Of a stretch of 64,000 nt of DNA, positions 1-9,670 are shown piece after piece. Source of the DNA: Blattamonas nauphoetae. Its lineage: Eukaryota; Preaxostyla; Oxymonadida. The notes below the pieces were generated by a model. The model was not told the DNA's origin. It saw nothing but the letters and a program-made list of their open reading frames with translations, and did no database searches. Where the stretch lies: the NCBI GenBank assembly GCA_033064195.1, contig JARBJD010000068.1, positions 62,001 through 126,000 of the forward strand, read 5' to 3'. Every line of letters starts with the position of its first letter. The first letter of the stretch is position 1. The position numbers and the translations under genes are program-made.

Positions 1-658
1 GCTGTTTCCGTTCTTCTCGTCTGTGGTCTCGCATTGAGGCTGATTCAGCATATCGAACGGTCAATGGAGCGAGGTCTTTTCGAAAATAGTATCCGTTCAT
101 TTTGTCATGGGCTTGAATGGCACTTTCCAGCTTCTCAAAACGGACAAACCCAACTTGACGACTTTGCTGGGTAACTGGGTCGGACAGAATACGATAATCT
201 GTTATTTTTCCGAATGGAATGAAGAGTTTGTGTAATTCTTCTGGAAAGAGGCTCAAAATCAGCGAAAAATCAAACTTTCGGTCAGATCGAATGGGAGTGG
301 TTTGAGATATAGATTTCGGTCGGGAGGGAATATACTTTCGTCCTTTCCTTTATTCGAATACTTAATTTCCAGGGTTTGACCCTCGAGAACCGTTCCGTTC
401 ATTTCGTTGATCGCGGCGGCTGCTTCATCCTCAGTTTGGAACTTGACAAATCCAAACCCCAGACTCTGACCAGACTTTCTACCAATCTAAGAAGGAGGCT
501 CAATCACAAAGAAGTCCACATACCATCACTTTTGCAGAGACAACTCGGCCAAATCTCGAGAAGAGTGTGAAGAAGTTACTGTCATCCATCAAGGGAGGAA
601 GATTCTTGACATAGAGATTTTGAAGATCCAGTTGAGAGGAGGAAGAAGGATCGGTCAT
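1..658 (-). CDS. Two-RRM RNA-binding protein, 3' end outside the window
   Basis: Reading leftward from the ATG at 658, the first RRM shows an RNP2-like LYVKNLP. After splicing, an RNP1-like GFGFVKF follows. A second RRM follows with LYLKPLPF and QVGFVRF. Two introns are needed: 487-523 (37 nt, GTATGT...TTCTTAG) and 241-275 (35 nt, GTTTGA...TTCCAG). Removing them joins the halves of each RRM in frame, which is strong evidence for both. Tandem RRMs of this kind (ELAV/CELF-like layout) bind single-stranded RNA, usually in mRNA splicing, stability or translation; the exact role is not readable here. I chose 658 because the frame has no ATG upstream before a non-coding stretch. The protein continues past base 1. 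Confidence 0.85.
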
Positions 659-892
659 GGAATTATAGCAGAATGTGTTTAAACAATCTGGTTCTTGATT
701 CGGAGTGAGTGAGAACAAGATGCGGTTAGATCGAAATTGTTACCGTAGAATACGCTCATGGACACATAAAGAGATAAAGTAATTTTGATATGAATGTTCA
801 GGATGAAATCACAACAGACTGACATCCATGTTTTCGTGTTAATGTGATCTGGTCCATTAATCACTTTTCAATAAACTCGCAATCTCACTGCA
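659..892. promoter_or_regulatory. Divergent intergenic region
   Basis: A 234-bp AT-rich gap separates the ATGs of two genes that point away from each other, so it should hold both promoters. I see no TATA-like or other named element that I would defend. Confidence 0.4.
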
Positions 893-1643
893 ATGTCGAC
901 CAAGGTTGGTCATGTACCTACCAGCGATGCACCATACTGTCCAACTTCTTTTTCTCGCCTCTCAACCTCCGCAATGTTTTTCTATTATTTTGTTCATTCA
1001 TTCAAATTTTTCCATTCAAATCAGAACTCATTCAGTCAGTGATCGGACCGATCAGGCACCACATGAGGCCCCAAGTCCTGTTTTCCTGCTGGACCAACCG
1101 ATAACAGGACCAATTTTCCCGCCTTCATCCCACGGCATTTATATTGGGAATGAAGGCTCTTCTCATACACATAACTTCCGTTCCAACTCACCCACCCCTC
1201 CGGGCGGCTCATGTGATGGTGGAATTCACGTCTCAGACCAAAATTCGTCACATTCAATCTCGCCTGGCTTCAGTGATTCTCTGTCATCGGAGATGCTCAG
1301 AGCATCACCCTCACTTTCTCTGGATTCATCACTTTTTCTACGATCCCCTGTATCATCCGTTCACGATAATATCGTTTCCAACGAGGCTAGCGAGACAGAA
1401 CGTGAAGATCCATCCTACTTTCTTCTTCCAACCGGCGTCCCATTCACTGGCGAGTATATGGTTCCTAATACCACCAATATGCCCCCTCTTCTCTCTGATG
1501 ACGATAAACAGGATCTTCCCGACAATATTCAAAACTCTCAGCCCGTCATGTCTGATCCAACTGTAACTTTATTAGACCCATATGCAGGGTTTGGATCGGG
1601 TCCTCACCTGACTCACCCTCAAAAGACCTCACCTCTATTCTAA
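893..1643 (+). CDS. Ser/Pro-rich hypothetical protein, one short intron
   Basis: The ATG at 893 (MSTKVGHVP...) runs into a stop unless a T-rich 49-nt intron at 976-1024 (GTTTTTC...AAATCAG) is removed. Splicing joins it to a long open frame ending at the TAA at 1641-1643, giving 233 codons plus stop. The product is hydrophilic and rich in Ser, Pro and Asp, with no hydrophobic segment and no domain I recognise. The gene is divergent from the RRM gene and has a short 5' leader. No function is proposed. Confidence 0.6.
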
Positions 1644-1916
1644 TTTATGTTTTTGGTTTAATTTTCACGAGGATTCTCATTTCATGAAAAATTGATTATA
1701 GATTGAACAAAATTTCTAAATATGAGATGGATAGTGGAAAAAAATGAGGTGCTGTTTTTCGCTTCGATTATCTCAATAAGCTCTGTCAAGGAGAAATTTC
1801 CTCTTTTTTTTCATTAAATGGATTCGAGAAGCTCATTTCACATCTAAAATCAAATTGAAAGTCTCGTTGGATCACTCGATGGAAAAACTGAGAATTGATC
1901 CAACCCACCAACTTTT
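1644..1916. other. AT-rich spacer
   Basis: This spacer is AT-rich with T and A runs and no convincing coding frame. It separates two low-complexity genes. Confidence 0.4.
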
Positions 1917-2804
1917 ATGTCATCTGGATCAAGTGACAATTTCTGTGTTTTTTGCGAAAAAAAGAGAAATTCAACTGTGTCCGGTGAAATTGAAGGAAAT
2001 TTAAGGTGCGAAATGGTGTCGGAGAGTCGTGATGTGGTCGATGATCTCACTTTTTTCACATTTGAGTGTCCTAATTTGGACACCAGGAGACCTCACCTCC
2101 AAAATGGGGAGGTGAGGTCTTTTAACCTCACGTTCTCGTGTAAAGTGTCAGACAACTATAAACCCTGCCCATATGCCCAGGGCCAGTCTCTGCCACCATC
2201 AGCCCCACTGCTGGAACCTTCATCCAGATTAGCACCCAAAAACCCTCGAAAGACGAAAGCCCAAATTACGTTCAATTTGCAGAAGAAAGGGTTTCTTTTC
2301 CCACCGAAGAAACAGATAGTGGTTCCGACAGTCCAGACTGCGCCAAGTGTTCAATCTCCACCGTTTTTTCAACCAGCTTTATTGCCGTTACCGTCAACAG
2401 CGTCTGTACCTGTGTTCCAGCCAGCGTCGCAAGTGAGCCGTCCAAAACTGTCTTCTTTGCCTGAACACATCCAAATTATCCTCCGCCGGAATAATCCCAA
2501 CCTTCTCCCATATTATTTGGATTTATTCCCAACGATGACCTCCCAACAAATATTCACTGGTTATTTCAAGCATTCCGTCTCCCTCGGCCGTCAGACAGGC
2601 TGGATCGCATGTACCATGTTTCCCGATAATGTTTTTTGTGATCTCCGCAAAATTCACAAAAACCAGCGCATGCATTGCAGGAGTGGGGCGATGGTCCGAT
2701 TCAAGATAATTCTCAACGTGAAGTCCCAATCGTACTTCTCAGCTGAGCAGCCATATTTAGTGGATCACAACGGTCAGTACCTGCAGGTCCCGTCGACATT
2801 GTAA
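1917..2804 (+). CDS. Hypothetical protein with Pro-rich middle and basic C-terminal domain
   Basis: The open frame has 295 codons plus stop. Residues 1 to about 75 read poorly as protein and contain a DNA hairpin, so the true start may be downstream or a 5' intron may be missing. Residues 85-175 are rich in Pro, Gln and Ser. Residues 180-295 look like a folded domain with Trp, Cys, Arg and regularly spaced hydrophobics (around LPEHIQIILRR and QTGWIACTMFPDNVF). I do not recognise the family. The gene lies co-directionally upstream of the homeodomain-like gene. Confidence 0.5.
   Translation: MSSGSSDNFCVFCEKKRNSTVSGEIEGNLRCEMVSESRDVVDDLTFFTFECPNLDTRRPHLQNGEVRSFNLTFSCKVSDNYKPCPYAQGQSLPPSAPLLEPSSRLAPKNPRKTKAQITFNLQKKGFLFPPKKQIVVPTVQTAPSVQSPPFFQPALLPLPSTASVPVFQPASQVSRPKLSSLPEHIQIILRRNNPNLLPYYLDLFPTMTSQQIFTGYFKHSVSLGRQTGWIACTMFPDNVFCDLRKIHKNQRMHCRSGAMVRFKIILNVKSQSYFSAEQPYLVDHNGQYLQVPSTL
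2088..2120. repeat. Perfect 13-bp inverted repeat, 7-nt loop
   Basis: AGACCTCACCTCC at 2088-2100 is followed by its exact reverse complement at 2108-2120. The 12-mer AGACCTCACCTC also occurs at 1624-1635, at the end of the preceding gene. Confidence 0.7.
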
Positions 2805-3053
2805 CTTGTTTTCTTCATTTTCTGTTCGAATGATGATGATTCATCGCTTATCGTTTATTTTGGGTCGCGTGACCGTGTTTTCTGTCTCGTTTGCACTTCT
2901 GACGTCTTGTATTTTCTTTGCATCCATCATGATCGTCAGTTAACCAACTTGTTCATTTTAAAGGAGATCACACCCATCACTCGTCTCATTTGACTTGACT
3001 CGAAAGTTGACTTGACATGATAAATCTGTTTGGGCATCATCGAATTGTTGCTG

Positions 3054-5942
3054 ATGACGCGACAAGCTCAACCCAATTCACCGTCAGGTCAACCAGAAGT
3101 CACCGAATCGTCACAAGCATCATCGCCTCACCTCAAAGTACGTGAAATCGCGAACATCCTCATCACACCACCGATTTGTGATGTGCTGACCGATGAAAGA
3201 ATCACTGACATTCTTTCAACGTTTATTCTCCTCACAGAACACGACTATCTGTTCGTCGGACAATTCGCGTCGTTCCTCTCGAATAAAGACGCAAAATCCC
3301 CAACAATGGATTCCTCTGGAGAAATAACGACTCTTGCTACAGTTATTTTGGACTATTTTCATGTCCATTCTCGCTATATGACCATTCACCATGCACCACT
3401 GTCACCAACTCCAACAGATCCATTTCTCAAAAAAATCCCCAATCCGCTCCTCTTTTTTCTAGCAACCATCAATTCTAGAAGCTGGAAAATAGTTATTTCT
3501 GGTGTTCCTGCCTTTGTGGCGGAGCATTTCGATTCGGCACTCTTCGTTGCTGCGATCTCGGACAAAATCGTCGAACTCGGCGGAAAAAGACTTGATGGGA
3601 CGCTTTTTCGAACTTTTTCGAATTTTAGTGATTTTCGAACATTGATAATCAAAACACGAAAGGCAACAAGTTCTCATTCAAGAAAAGCCTCATTTATCCC
3701 CCGCTTTTCATCATTTTCGCCGAAATTGGAACAAATGGAACCATTCACAATCCACTCGCCGTCTGAAGAAGAAACAAAGAAGAATTCCGACCATTCAACA
3801 AACTCAATTTCCGCGTCACCTCCTCGCCCCCTGCTGTACTCTACAGACCCTTCAACTCCCACCGCCTCCACGCTTTCTTCCTTCTCGTTGGTCTCCCTCT
3901 CTCCCTCGTTAATCCAGCCATTCTCTTTCCCTGGTTTGTCCAAGCCTGACACCACTCCAAGGTTCGCCTCGACACCTCCAATCACCAAACCATCATTCCT
4001 CGACACCGCTCCAATCAACAACACTCCTTCCATCTTCTCATCTCCAGAAACGGAAGCTGGATCACAGAATCACCATTCGTCGATTCTGACACCGTCGATG
4101 CCCTCGTTGGGGACGATGCCGTTCGAGCCTTACTCACCTCACTCTCCGTCGGCATTCTCGATGATCTCTCCACTCACTCCTCATAATTCCTCTTTTGCCC
4201 CCTTCTCCTCTCCACAAACATCAGCACATCTTTCTTCTCCATCGACGATGTTCTCAAGAACATTCAATCCATCTCTCTCCGCCTTCTCTCCTCAACATGA
4301 CTCGCAAACGTCATCTCCGCAGAGAGGCAGATCCGGGATGGTTCAACAACCAGTGTGTCTCACACAGAATGAAGTGTCAGCATTCACTTCCCCAGTTTCA
4401 TCTCCCAAACTCACTGAGCTTCGGACAGCGCGAATCCACCCTTCGTCCAACCACAACTCTCCGCTCAACACACAACAGAACACCACATCTCCAGAGTGTG
4501 GGAATGCTTCAAACGAGCTGCCGACACCAAAAGTGATCGAACCATCATCTCCATTCCGCTTTCATCCATCTACACTCCCTCTCCTGTCCCGACCATCGTC
4601 CACCCAAACTCAGAATTCCAGTCACCCACAACAATCTCCCGACACCCAGAATTCTCTCCGAAAGTTCGGAAATATCTTTCTTTTCTCGTGTGCTCTCCAA
4701 AACAAGTCTCCACTGTCTCCGGAGCAATTCTTCACAGCGAGACAGAGCACGACAAATCCAGTGTCCGTTCCGAGAATGACCCCACAACGTGTTGCTCGTC
4801 CTCCCGAACCGACACTTCGGGAACTTCCTCCTCTCCCGAAATTCGAATGTCCACTCCCATCACTCGTCCGAAAGGACACGAAAGAGGACACAGTATCTCA
4901 CACACAACCTGTCATCGACACAAAAACACCATCTGATTCCGATATTCGTGTGGAGAATCACTTTTTTCTGAACACACCGCCTTCCACACCTGAACTTGGG
5001 ACATCGTCTCCCTCTCTGTCCAATCTTTTTTCCAACACAACTCCGCAGCTGGGAACACCGAGTTTTCTGACAAACACACCTCAGTCAGCCTCCTTTCTCA
5101 CACCGTCGTTCGGATTCGATACACCCACTTTTCAGAATTCCCATTTTTCAAGTTTTGATTCGAATTTTGGGATGGACCAGTTCTCCCAGTTTTCTGATTC
5201 TGACGAGTTCAGAATCGACGAGTCGTCTCTCTCCAGCGACCATCACGAAAGCAGTGAAGTGTCATTTCCCACTCGAAACGCGACCAATCTCAACTTCTTT
5301 CCAAAATTCATCCACTCCAGCCCTTTCTATGCTCCACCAACCTTCCAATCCACTCTCGATCCCTTCCTTGCTGCCATCGAAACACAGCCACTCACACTCG
5401 AACTTTTCACCAGAGTGTTCGGCCAGTCCCTCGGAATCAAAATGTTCGACATCAAAACAAAACACTTGTCAGATCCCTCAACATCTAAAGCGAAGACGAA
5501 GGTGAATCAGAGGTTTTCTGTTCACATTTTGTTGGCGCTGCGAACGTGGTATGATGTGAAGAAGAGCGAAGGACGGATTTATGCAACGAAGCAGGAAAGG
5601 ATTCTTCTGTCAAGGATGACACATTTGTCGATCACGCAAGTGACGGATTGGATATCTAATGAACGGAACAGAGATCCACAGAAGGTCGTGAAGAACAAAA
5701 AGAAGAACAAGATGGACACGGTTTGTGATCAAGACCACTCGTTTCCACCGAGACGAGAATCTGATATGGGATATCAAAATGGGAATTCGATGTTGTTCCT
5801 GCCGCGTTTTCTGAGGTCCAGAGGAACAGGACAGAGTGATGGTGTGAGACAGGGACTGTATTGGCCAGATTTTTTCCCGGAAGATGACGTCGTCCAAGAA
5901 AACCAAAATTCGCCATTTATTCCCCAACCGGAGAATCCTTAA
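3054..5942 (+). CDS. Large Ser/Pro/Thr-rich protein with KN/TALE-like homeodomain
   Basis: The first ATG is at 3054, giving 962 residues; no ATG in this frame lies upstream of it. Residues 20-215 form a hydrophobic, folded-looking unknown domain. Residues 215-760 are low complexity, rich in Ser, Pro, Thr and Phe, with many SP and TP dipeptides suited to phosphorylation. Near residues 815-872 a homeodomain-like helix-turn-helix appears: LLALRTWYD, then a KQERILL helix, then a recognition helix with QVTDWISNERNR. This keeps the invariant W48, N51, R53 and R55 equivalents, while the usual F49 is Ile. TALE/KN homeodomains bind DNA as transcription factors, so a nuclear regulator is the likely role. 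The C-terminal 75 residues are charged and unassigned. Confidence 0.75.
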   Translation: MTRQAQPNSPSGQPEVTESSQASSPHLKVREIANILITPPICDVLTDERITDILSTFILLTEHDYLFVGQFASFLSNKDAKSPTMDSSGEITTLATVILDYFHVHSRYMTIHHAPLSPTPTDPFLKKIPNPLLFFLATINSRSWKIVISGVPAFVAEHFDSALFVAAISDKIVELGGKRLDGTLFRTFSNFSDFRTLIIKTRKATSSHSRKASFIPRFSSFSPKLEQMEPFTIHSPSEEETKKNSDHSTNSISASPPRPLLYSTDPSTPTASTLSSFSLVSLSPSLIQPFSFPGLSKPDTTPRFASTPPITKPSFLDTAPINNTPSIFSSPETEAGSQNHHSSILTPSMPSLGTMPFEPYSPHSPSAFSMISPLTPHNSSFAPFSSPQTSAHLSSPSTMFSRTFNPSLSAFSPQHDSQTSSPQRGRSGMVQQPVCLTQNEVSAFTSPVSSPKLTELRTARIHPSSNHNSPLNTQQNTTSPECGNASNELPTPKVIEPSSPFRFHPSTLPLLSRPSSTQTQNSSHPQQSPDTQNSLRKFGNIFLFSCALQNKSPLSPEQFFTARQSTTNPVSVPRMTPQRVARPPEPTLRELPPLPKFECPLPSLVRKDTKEDTVSHTQPVIDTKTPSDSDIRVENHFFLNTPPSTPELGTSSPSLSNLFSNTTPQLGTPSFLTNTPQSASFLTPSFGFDTPTFQNSHFSSFDSNFGMDQFSQFSDSDEFRIDESSLSSDHHESSEVSFPTRNATNLNFFPKFIHSSPFYAPPTFQSTLDPFLAAIETQPLTLELFTRVFGQSLGIKMFDIKTKHLSDPSTSKAKTKVNQRFSVHILLALRTWYDVKKSEGRIYATKQERILLSRMTHLSITQVTDWISNERNRDPQKVVKNKKKNKMDTVCDQDHSFPPRRESDMGYQNGNSMLFLPRFLRSRGTGQSDGVRQGLYWPDFFPEDDVVQENQNSPFIPQPENP

Positions 5943-6039
5943 CTTGTATCACTTCATGATCTTCTTATTTTGATCGGTTTGGAGGTCTAATATTGCATTG
6001 TGAATGTTTTGTCAAAACAGATTATTGAGGGTCTGATCA

Positions 6040-8220
6040 ATGCCAGAAACCCTAGACCGAACCGACTCACATCAGTTAGTGCAGCTTCGACATGACTCTT
6101 CAATACAGTCTCTCCATGCACCTATCCCACTCGAGAAGAAGGGCCTCAGTTCTCGAGTGAAAGTCGTTATCTTTGCCACTTCGATGTCCTGCATTTATGT
6201 TGCCGCCACAACCGCTCTCAACTATATGACAACATTCTTTCCCGACTATTCAGCTATTGTCCTCGCCATCTACGGATTTTCAATGGCTATTCTCTGCCCA
6301 TTTGCTCCACTTGTTTCGAATTCCCTGTCGGTCTACATCATGTTATGTGCGTGCGCTGTGGGCATATTATCCTTTGTCGGTATAGCATTGTTCGTGTTAA
6401 TCTTGGTACGGGAAGGGGGGACGACACCAACAGTCGGCATCGTCCTCCTCTTCGTCGGCGCGCTCCTTCTCGGAGCCAGTCACTGCCTGCTCTGGTCGAC
6501 ATGGACCGAATATATGAACATGATATCAACAGATGACACAAGGGGTGATATTTCTGGTCTCTTTTATGCTATATACTACGTGTCAACGCCAGTTGGAAAT
6601 GGACTCTCCTCTATCTTGTTCATCGTCGGTTTTCAGAAATGGCAGGTTGTCTTGGTGCTTGCTTGTTTCTGTCTTCTTGGCACCGTTCTCATGTTCTTTG
6701 TCCCAGCTGGTCAATGCCAAAAGAAACAAAAAAACGATCAGACCATCGAAGTTAAAATCGAAGCCAAAGACTATTTGAAATCGTTTGCTCGCCTTGTGAA
6801 ATACAGCCCTGTCTACACTCTGGTTGTCATACTTCTGTTGTATTACGTTATGAACTCCTTCCTCCAGGCCTGTTTCACAAAAACACTCTCCGAAAAAACT
6901 GGCAGCACGTTTGTCGGTATCGGGTTCGCAATTGGCGGTATTGCCAACATTATTTCTTCACTCATGTATGGAAAGATTGTGGATAAAGTCAGTTTACGGG
7001 CGTCTCTCTTCATCAATCTCATCGCCGAGCTGGCCACTATTCTCTTGGCCTACATCACCATCATCCTCCCCGCGACAGACAATGAAATTCTTAAAGTTGT
7101 TTTCTTCATCATTACCATCACCGTGTCTGGAATTGGCCAAACCGGAATCGATGTCAACGCATACATCCTCTGTATCTCCCTCGCTGCAGATAACTCGATT
7201 GCATTCCTCCAATACGGCCGTGTGTTTGGATATATTTCTTACGGCGTGATCTCACTCACCTCGCAGTGGTTGGTCGCTTACCCGCACATCTTCATCATCC
7301 TCATTATTGCCCTGATCTTGCTTCTCTGCCTTCTCCTGTGGAATATTGATATTCACCGTGTTTCTTTCTCGCGGATTCCACCAGCTGCGATCGCAGAAGT
7401 GTTCGAACTGCCGGATGAGGAAATGGAATCTCTCCATCGCACTTCGTCCCAATATTCCACTACCCAACTCCAGAGGATCCAGTCTCGCATGTCTCAATCC
7501 ACACGACACCTTCCACTTGGCCAATCCACACTCTCTTCAAGTTTTGTCGACCTCCCGGAACAAACAGCGGGTCAATTGGAAAACGATCTAGGAACAATTG
7601 ACAGAGCCCCATCATTCACTTCTCGTGGTGATGCCTCGCCTGCTCATGTTGTTGTCCCTCCAGCACGACGCAGTCGCCAGAATATACACGGAATGTCGAC
7701 GGCACGCATGTCAAGCAGTTTATCTATGGCCCATCGAAGCGAACAGTCCCCAACAGGAAGTATGGAAAACACAAGACCATCATTCATCCGAAATCCACCG
7801 ATGCAGACAATATACCCCCAGGGGTTGATCAGACAGCCCACACTCGACACAATCGCTGCGAGTACACTCCGACCAGATCTGACCCGTCCATCCCATCACA
7901 ACATTCCTGCGATTCTCTCACGGCCGAGTGTGCTTATTCTGGATCCCAGCAGAGAGAATTTGGCCGGGCCTTCGCCGAGCATGTATTTTAAGGGCTTTGG
8001 GGGCTCCTCTTTGGCTATGCATCGATTGTATTCCACGCAACGGATGCAATCGAAGCTGGTGGAAAGGGCAGACTCTTATTTGGCGACAGAGAGTCGATCT
8101 GGCAGCGGAGGGTTTGCGAATCGTGATCCGATCGACCCAATTGATGAAGAAGGGGATATGATTGCGGATGATGGGGCTGAAGCTCATCAGATTGAGATTG
8201 GAACGATCCCTGAGGAGTGA
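6040..8220 (+). CDS. UNC93-like major facilitator membrane protein with long cytosolic tail
   Basis: The frame has 726 codons plus stop from the ATG at 6040. Residues 38-445 contain about 11-12 hydrophobic helices, including the segment GASHCLLWSTWTEYMN, which resembles the UNC93/MFSD11 signature region between helices 4 and 5. The charged central loop near residues 225-250 (KKQKNDQTIEVKIEAKDYLK) matches the MFS inter-domain loop. Residues 447-726 are hydrophilic, rich in Ser, Arg and Pro, and probably cytosolic and disordered. UNC93 relatives act as chaperones or transport modulators in membranes; the substrate cannot be told. The gene starts 97 bp after the preceding gene in the same direction. 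Confidence 0.8.
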   Translation: MPETLDRTDSHQLVQLRHDSSIQSLHAPIPLEKKGLSSRVKVVIFATSMSCIYVAATTALNYMTTFFPDYSAIVLAIYGFSMAILCPFAPLVSNSLSVYIMLCACAVGILSFVGIALFVLILVREGGTTPTVGIVLLFVGALLLGASHCLLWSTWTEYMNMISTDDTRGDISGLFYAIYYVSTPVGNGLSSILFIVGFQKWQVVLVLACFCLLGTVLMFFVPAGQCQKKQKNDQTIEVKIEAKDYLKSFARLVKYSPVYTLVVILLLYYVMNSFLQACFTKTLSEKTGSTFVGIGFAIGGIANIISSLMYGKIVDKVSLRASLFINLIAELATILLAYITIILPATDNEILKVVFFIITITVSGIGQTGIDVNAYILCISLAADNSIAFLQYGRVFGYISYGVISLTSQWLVAYPHIFIILIIALILLLCLLLWNIDIHRVSFSRIPPAAIAEVFELPDEEMESLHRTSSQYSTTQLQRIQSRMSQSTRHLPLGQSTLSSSFVDLPEQTAGQLENDLGTIDRAPSFTSRGDASPAHVVVPPARRSRQNIHGMSTARMSSSLSMAHRSEQSPTGSMENTRPSFIRNPPMQTIYPQGLIRQPTLDTIAASTLRPDLTRPSHHNIPAILSRPSVLILDPSRENLAGPSPSMYFKGFGGSSLAMHRLYSTQRMQSKLVERADSYLATESRSGSGGFANRDPIDPIDEEGDMIADDGAEAHQIEIGTIPEE

Positions 8221-8649
8221 AGAATGGATGAAACGGACTGAAGGGGGATTAACTTGACTTGGACGCAATCATCATCACAGGGTGCTATATATACGTTTTT
8301 TCTCTCCATTTACGAGCTCATGTGTGAGTTGTGAGAGATTTTTAGGTAATTTTATTATTTAGCTTGACATTCTTTTGTGTTGGAAGGGACTGGTTTTGTG
8401 AATCATACTTCCGAAGAAGGAGAGATCATTCCCTGGAAATGTTGAGAGGGTTTGTTAATTGAGAGAAATAAAGTGTCGGAAAGGAGATATATCGGGATTG
8501 GAGGAAAAATCACCGATCTGAATCTGATCGATCCATAACTCGAACAAATTGATTACGCGTAATTTAACAAATGTTGCAGATCAGAATATAAATGAACGAA
8601 AGAAAATGGTGAAATCAACACATTTTTGTGAAACATCAATCAAAACTAA
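8221..8649. promoter_or_regulatory. Intergenic, presumed histone promoter
   Basis: This gap is AT-rich with no coding frame. It must hold the 3' end of the transporter gene (an AATAAA-like motif lies near 8466) and the H2A promoter. No conserved histone promoter box is recognised. Confidence 0.35.
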
Positions 8650-9093
8650 ATGGCACCAAAAGCAGAAAAGAAAGAAGTCAAGCGTGTTGAAGTCGCCAAG
8701 AAGACAGTGAAGACAGGAGACAAGAAATCGCGCTCTCGTTCAGACCGCGCTGGCCTCCAGTTCCCAGTTGGTCGTATCCACCGTCACCTGCACAAGGGCA
8801 ACTACTGCGAGCGTATCGGATCAGGTGCTCCCATCTACCTGGCAGCTGTGCTGGAATACCTGACAGCCGAGATCCTGGAGCTGGCTGGAAACGCTGCCAA
8901 GGAGCACAAGAAGGCAAGAATTGTGCCTCGCCACGTTCTTCTCGCTGTGCGCAACGACGAGGAGCTGAGCAAGCTGCTCGGACACGTGACAATCCCCGCA
9001 GGAGGAGTGCTCCCGAACATCCACTCGAGTCTGGTGAAGAAGGGCAAGGGAGATGATGACGAGGACGATGGAAAGAGCTCGCAGATTGTGTAA
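8650..9093 (+). CDS. Histone H2A
   Basis: This intronless gene has 147 codons plus stop and a clear GC-rich codon preference, as expected for a strongly expressed gene. The Lys-rich N-tail (1-30) is followed by the histone fold: [14 protein letters not shown], then [20 protein letters not shown], then [21 protein letters not shown]. The docking domain reads [16 protein letters not shown]. The core is canonical H2A, but the GRIHRHL and IHSSLVKK parts look more like H2A.Z. The tail is acidic (DDDEDD) and ends SSQIV. It therefore has an SQ four residues from the end, as in H2A.X, but lacks the acidic residue that normally follows. It packages DNA in nucleosomes. Confidence 0.97.
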   Translation: MAPKAEKKEVKRVEVAKKTVKTGDKKSRSRSDRAGLQFPVGRIHRHLHKGNYCERIGSGAPIYLAAVLEYLTAEILELAGNAAKEHKKARIVPRHVLLAVRNDEELSKLLGHVTIPAGGVLPNIHSSLVKKGKGDDDEDDGKSSQIV

Positions 9094-9333
9094 ACTCATC
9101 GCACTTCATCGATTTTCGTTTTCTTGTCATTCTTTGTGGAGAATCTGGGTTGAAACAAAACGGTTGAATCAAGCTTCAACCGATGAATAAAGACGATAAG
9201 AGACGAATAGTGAAGTTGTCAGTGATTCCAAATCAATAGCAGACATGATGGAATCATGATCTCCCTTTTGGGTGACTGGATCGATAGCGTTATGGCCTGA
9301 TCTACTCCACATCCCAAACTAGTCCTCCACTTC

Positions 9334-9670
9334 ATGTCGCAGGTTGTAGTTGATGCTTCATTCTATCCCCATCCGAACTGTGTTGGTTTGCTTCTCCTTT
9401 GATGCCTCATCAATCATCTCAGACTTCTTCTGTTCGTTGGACGGCTGGAAACCCCATCCCCTCTACTTCCACCCCGAAAAACAAAAATGGGTTATTACGT
9501 TACTAGGGATTCCAGATGGCAAGTACCACTGCAAATTCCGTATCAATGGGACAGTGGTTTGCTTCTCATCTTGATCATCTTCTTGTCAGTGGGTGTGCCT
9601 TGATAATCTCCCAAAAGTCACTGACCATGAAGGGAATCAGAATAACCTCCTCGTTGTTGATTCATCCTAA
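9334..9670 (+). CDS. Small CBM48 / AMPK-beta-type glycogen-binding protein (three exons)
   Basis: The exons are 9334-9385, 9423-9556 and 9590-9670. The introns are 9386-9422 (37 nt, GTTTGC...ATCTCAG) and 9557-9589 (33 nt, GTTTGC...CTTGTCAG). The spliced length is 267 nt, giving 88 residues. The product follows the CBM48 pattern along its whole length: a V-V-V strand, a SLDGWKPHPLYF motif with the conserved W, then KWVITLLGIPDGKYHCKFRING, and the closing VTDHEGNQNNLLVV, which matches the AMPK-beta T..G..NN.I.V end. The only part present is the carbohydrate-binding module; the AMPK-beta C-terminal complex-binding domain is absent. Likely roles are binding alpha-glucan or serving as a small adaptor. 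Confidence 0.8.

Noticed and set aside
1850-2083. A leftward gene of about 77 codons opposite the hypothetical protein at 1917
   Set aside because: It lacks an ATG and overlaps the hairpin and the rightward frame; the evidence is too weak.
8678-9172. Long leftward open frame opposite histone H2A
   Set aside because: It is a shadow of the GC-rich H2A gene; the rightward frame is unmistakable.
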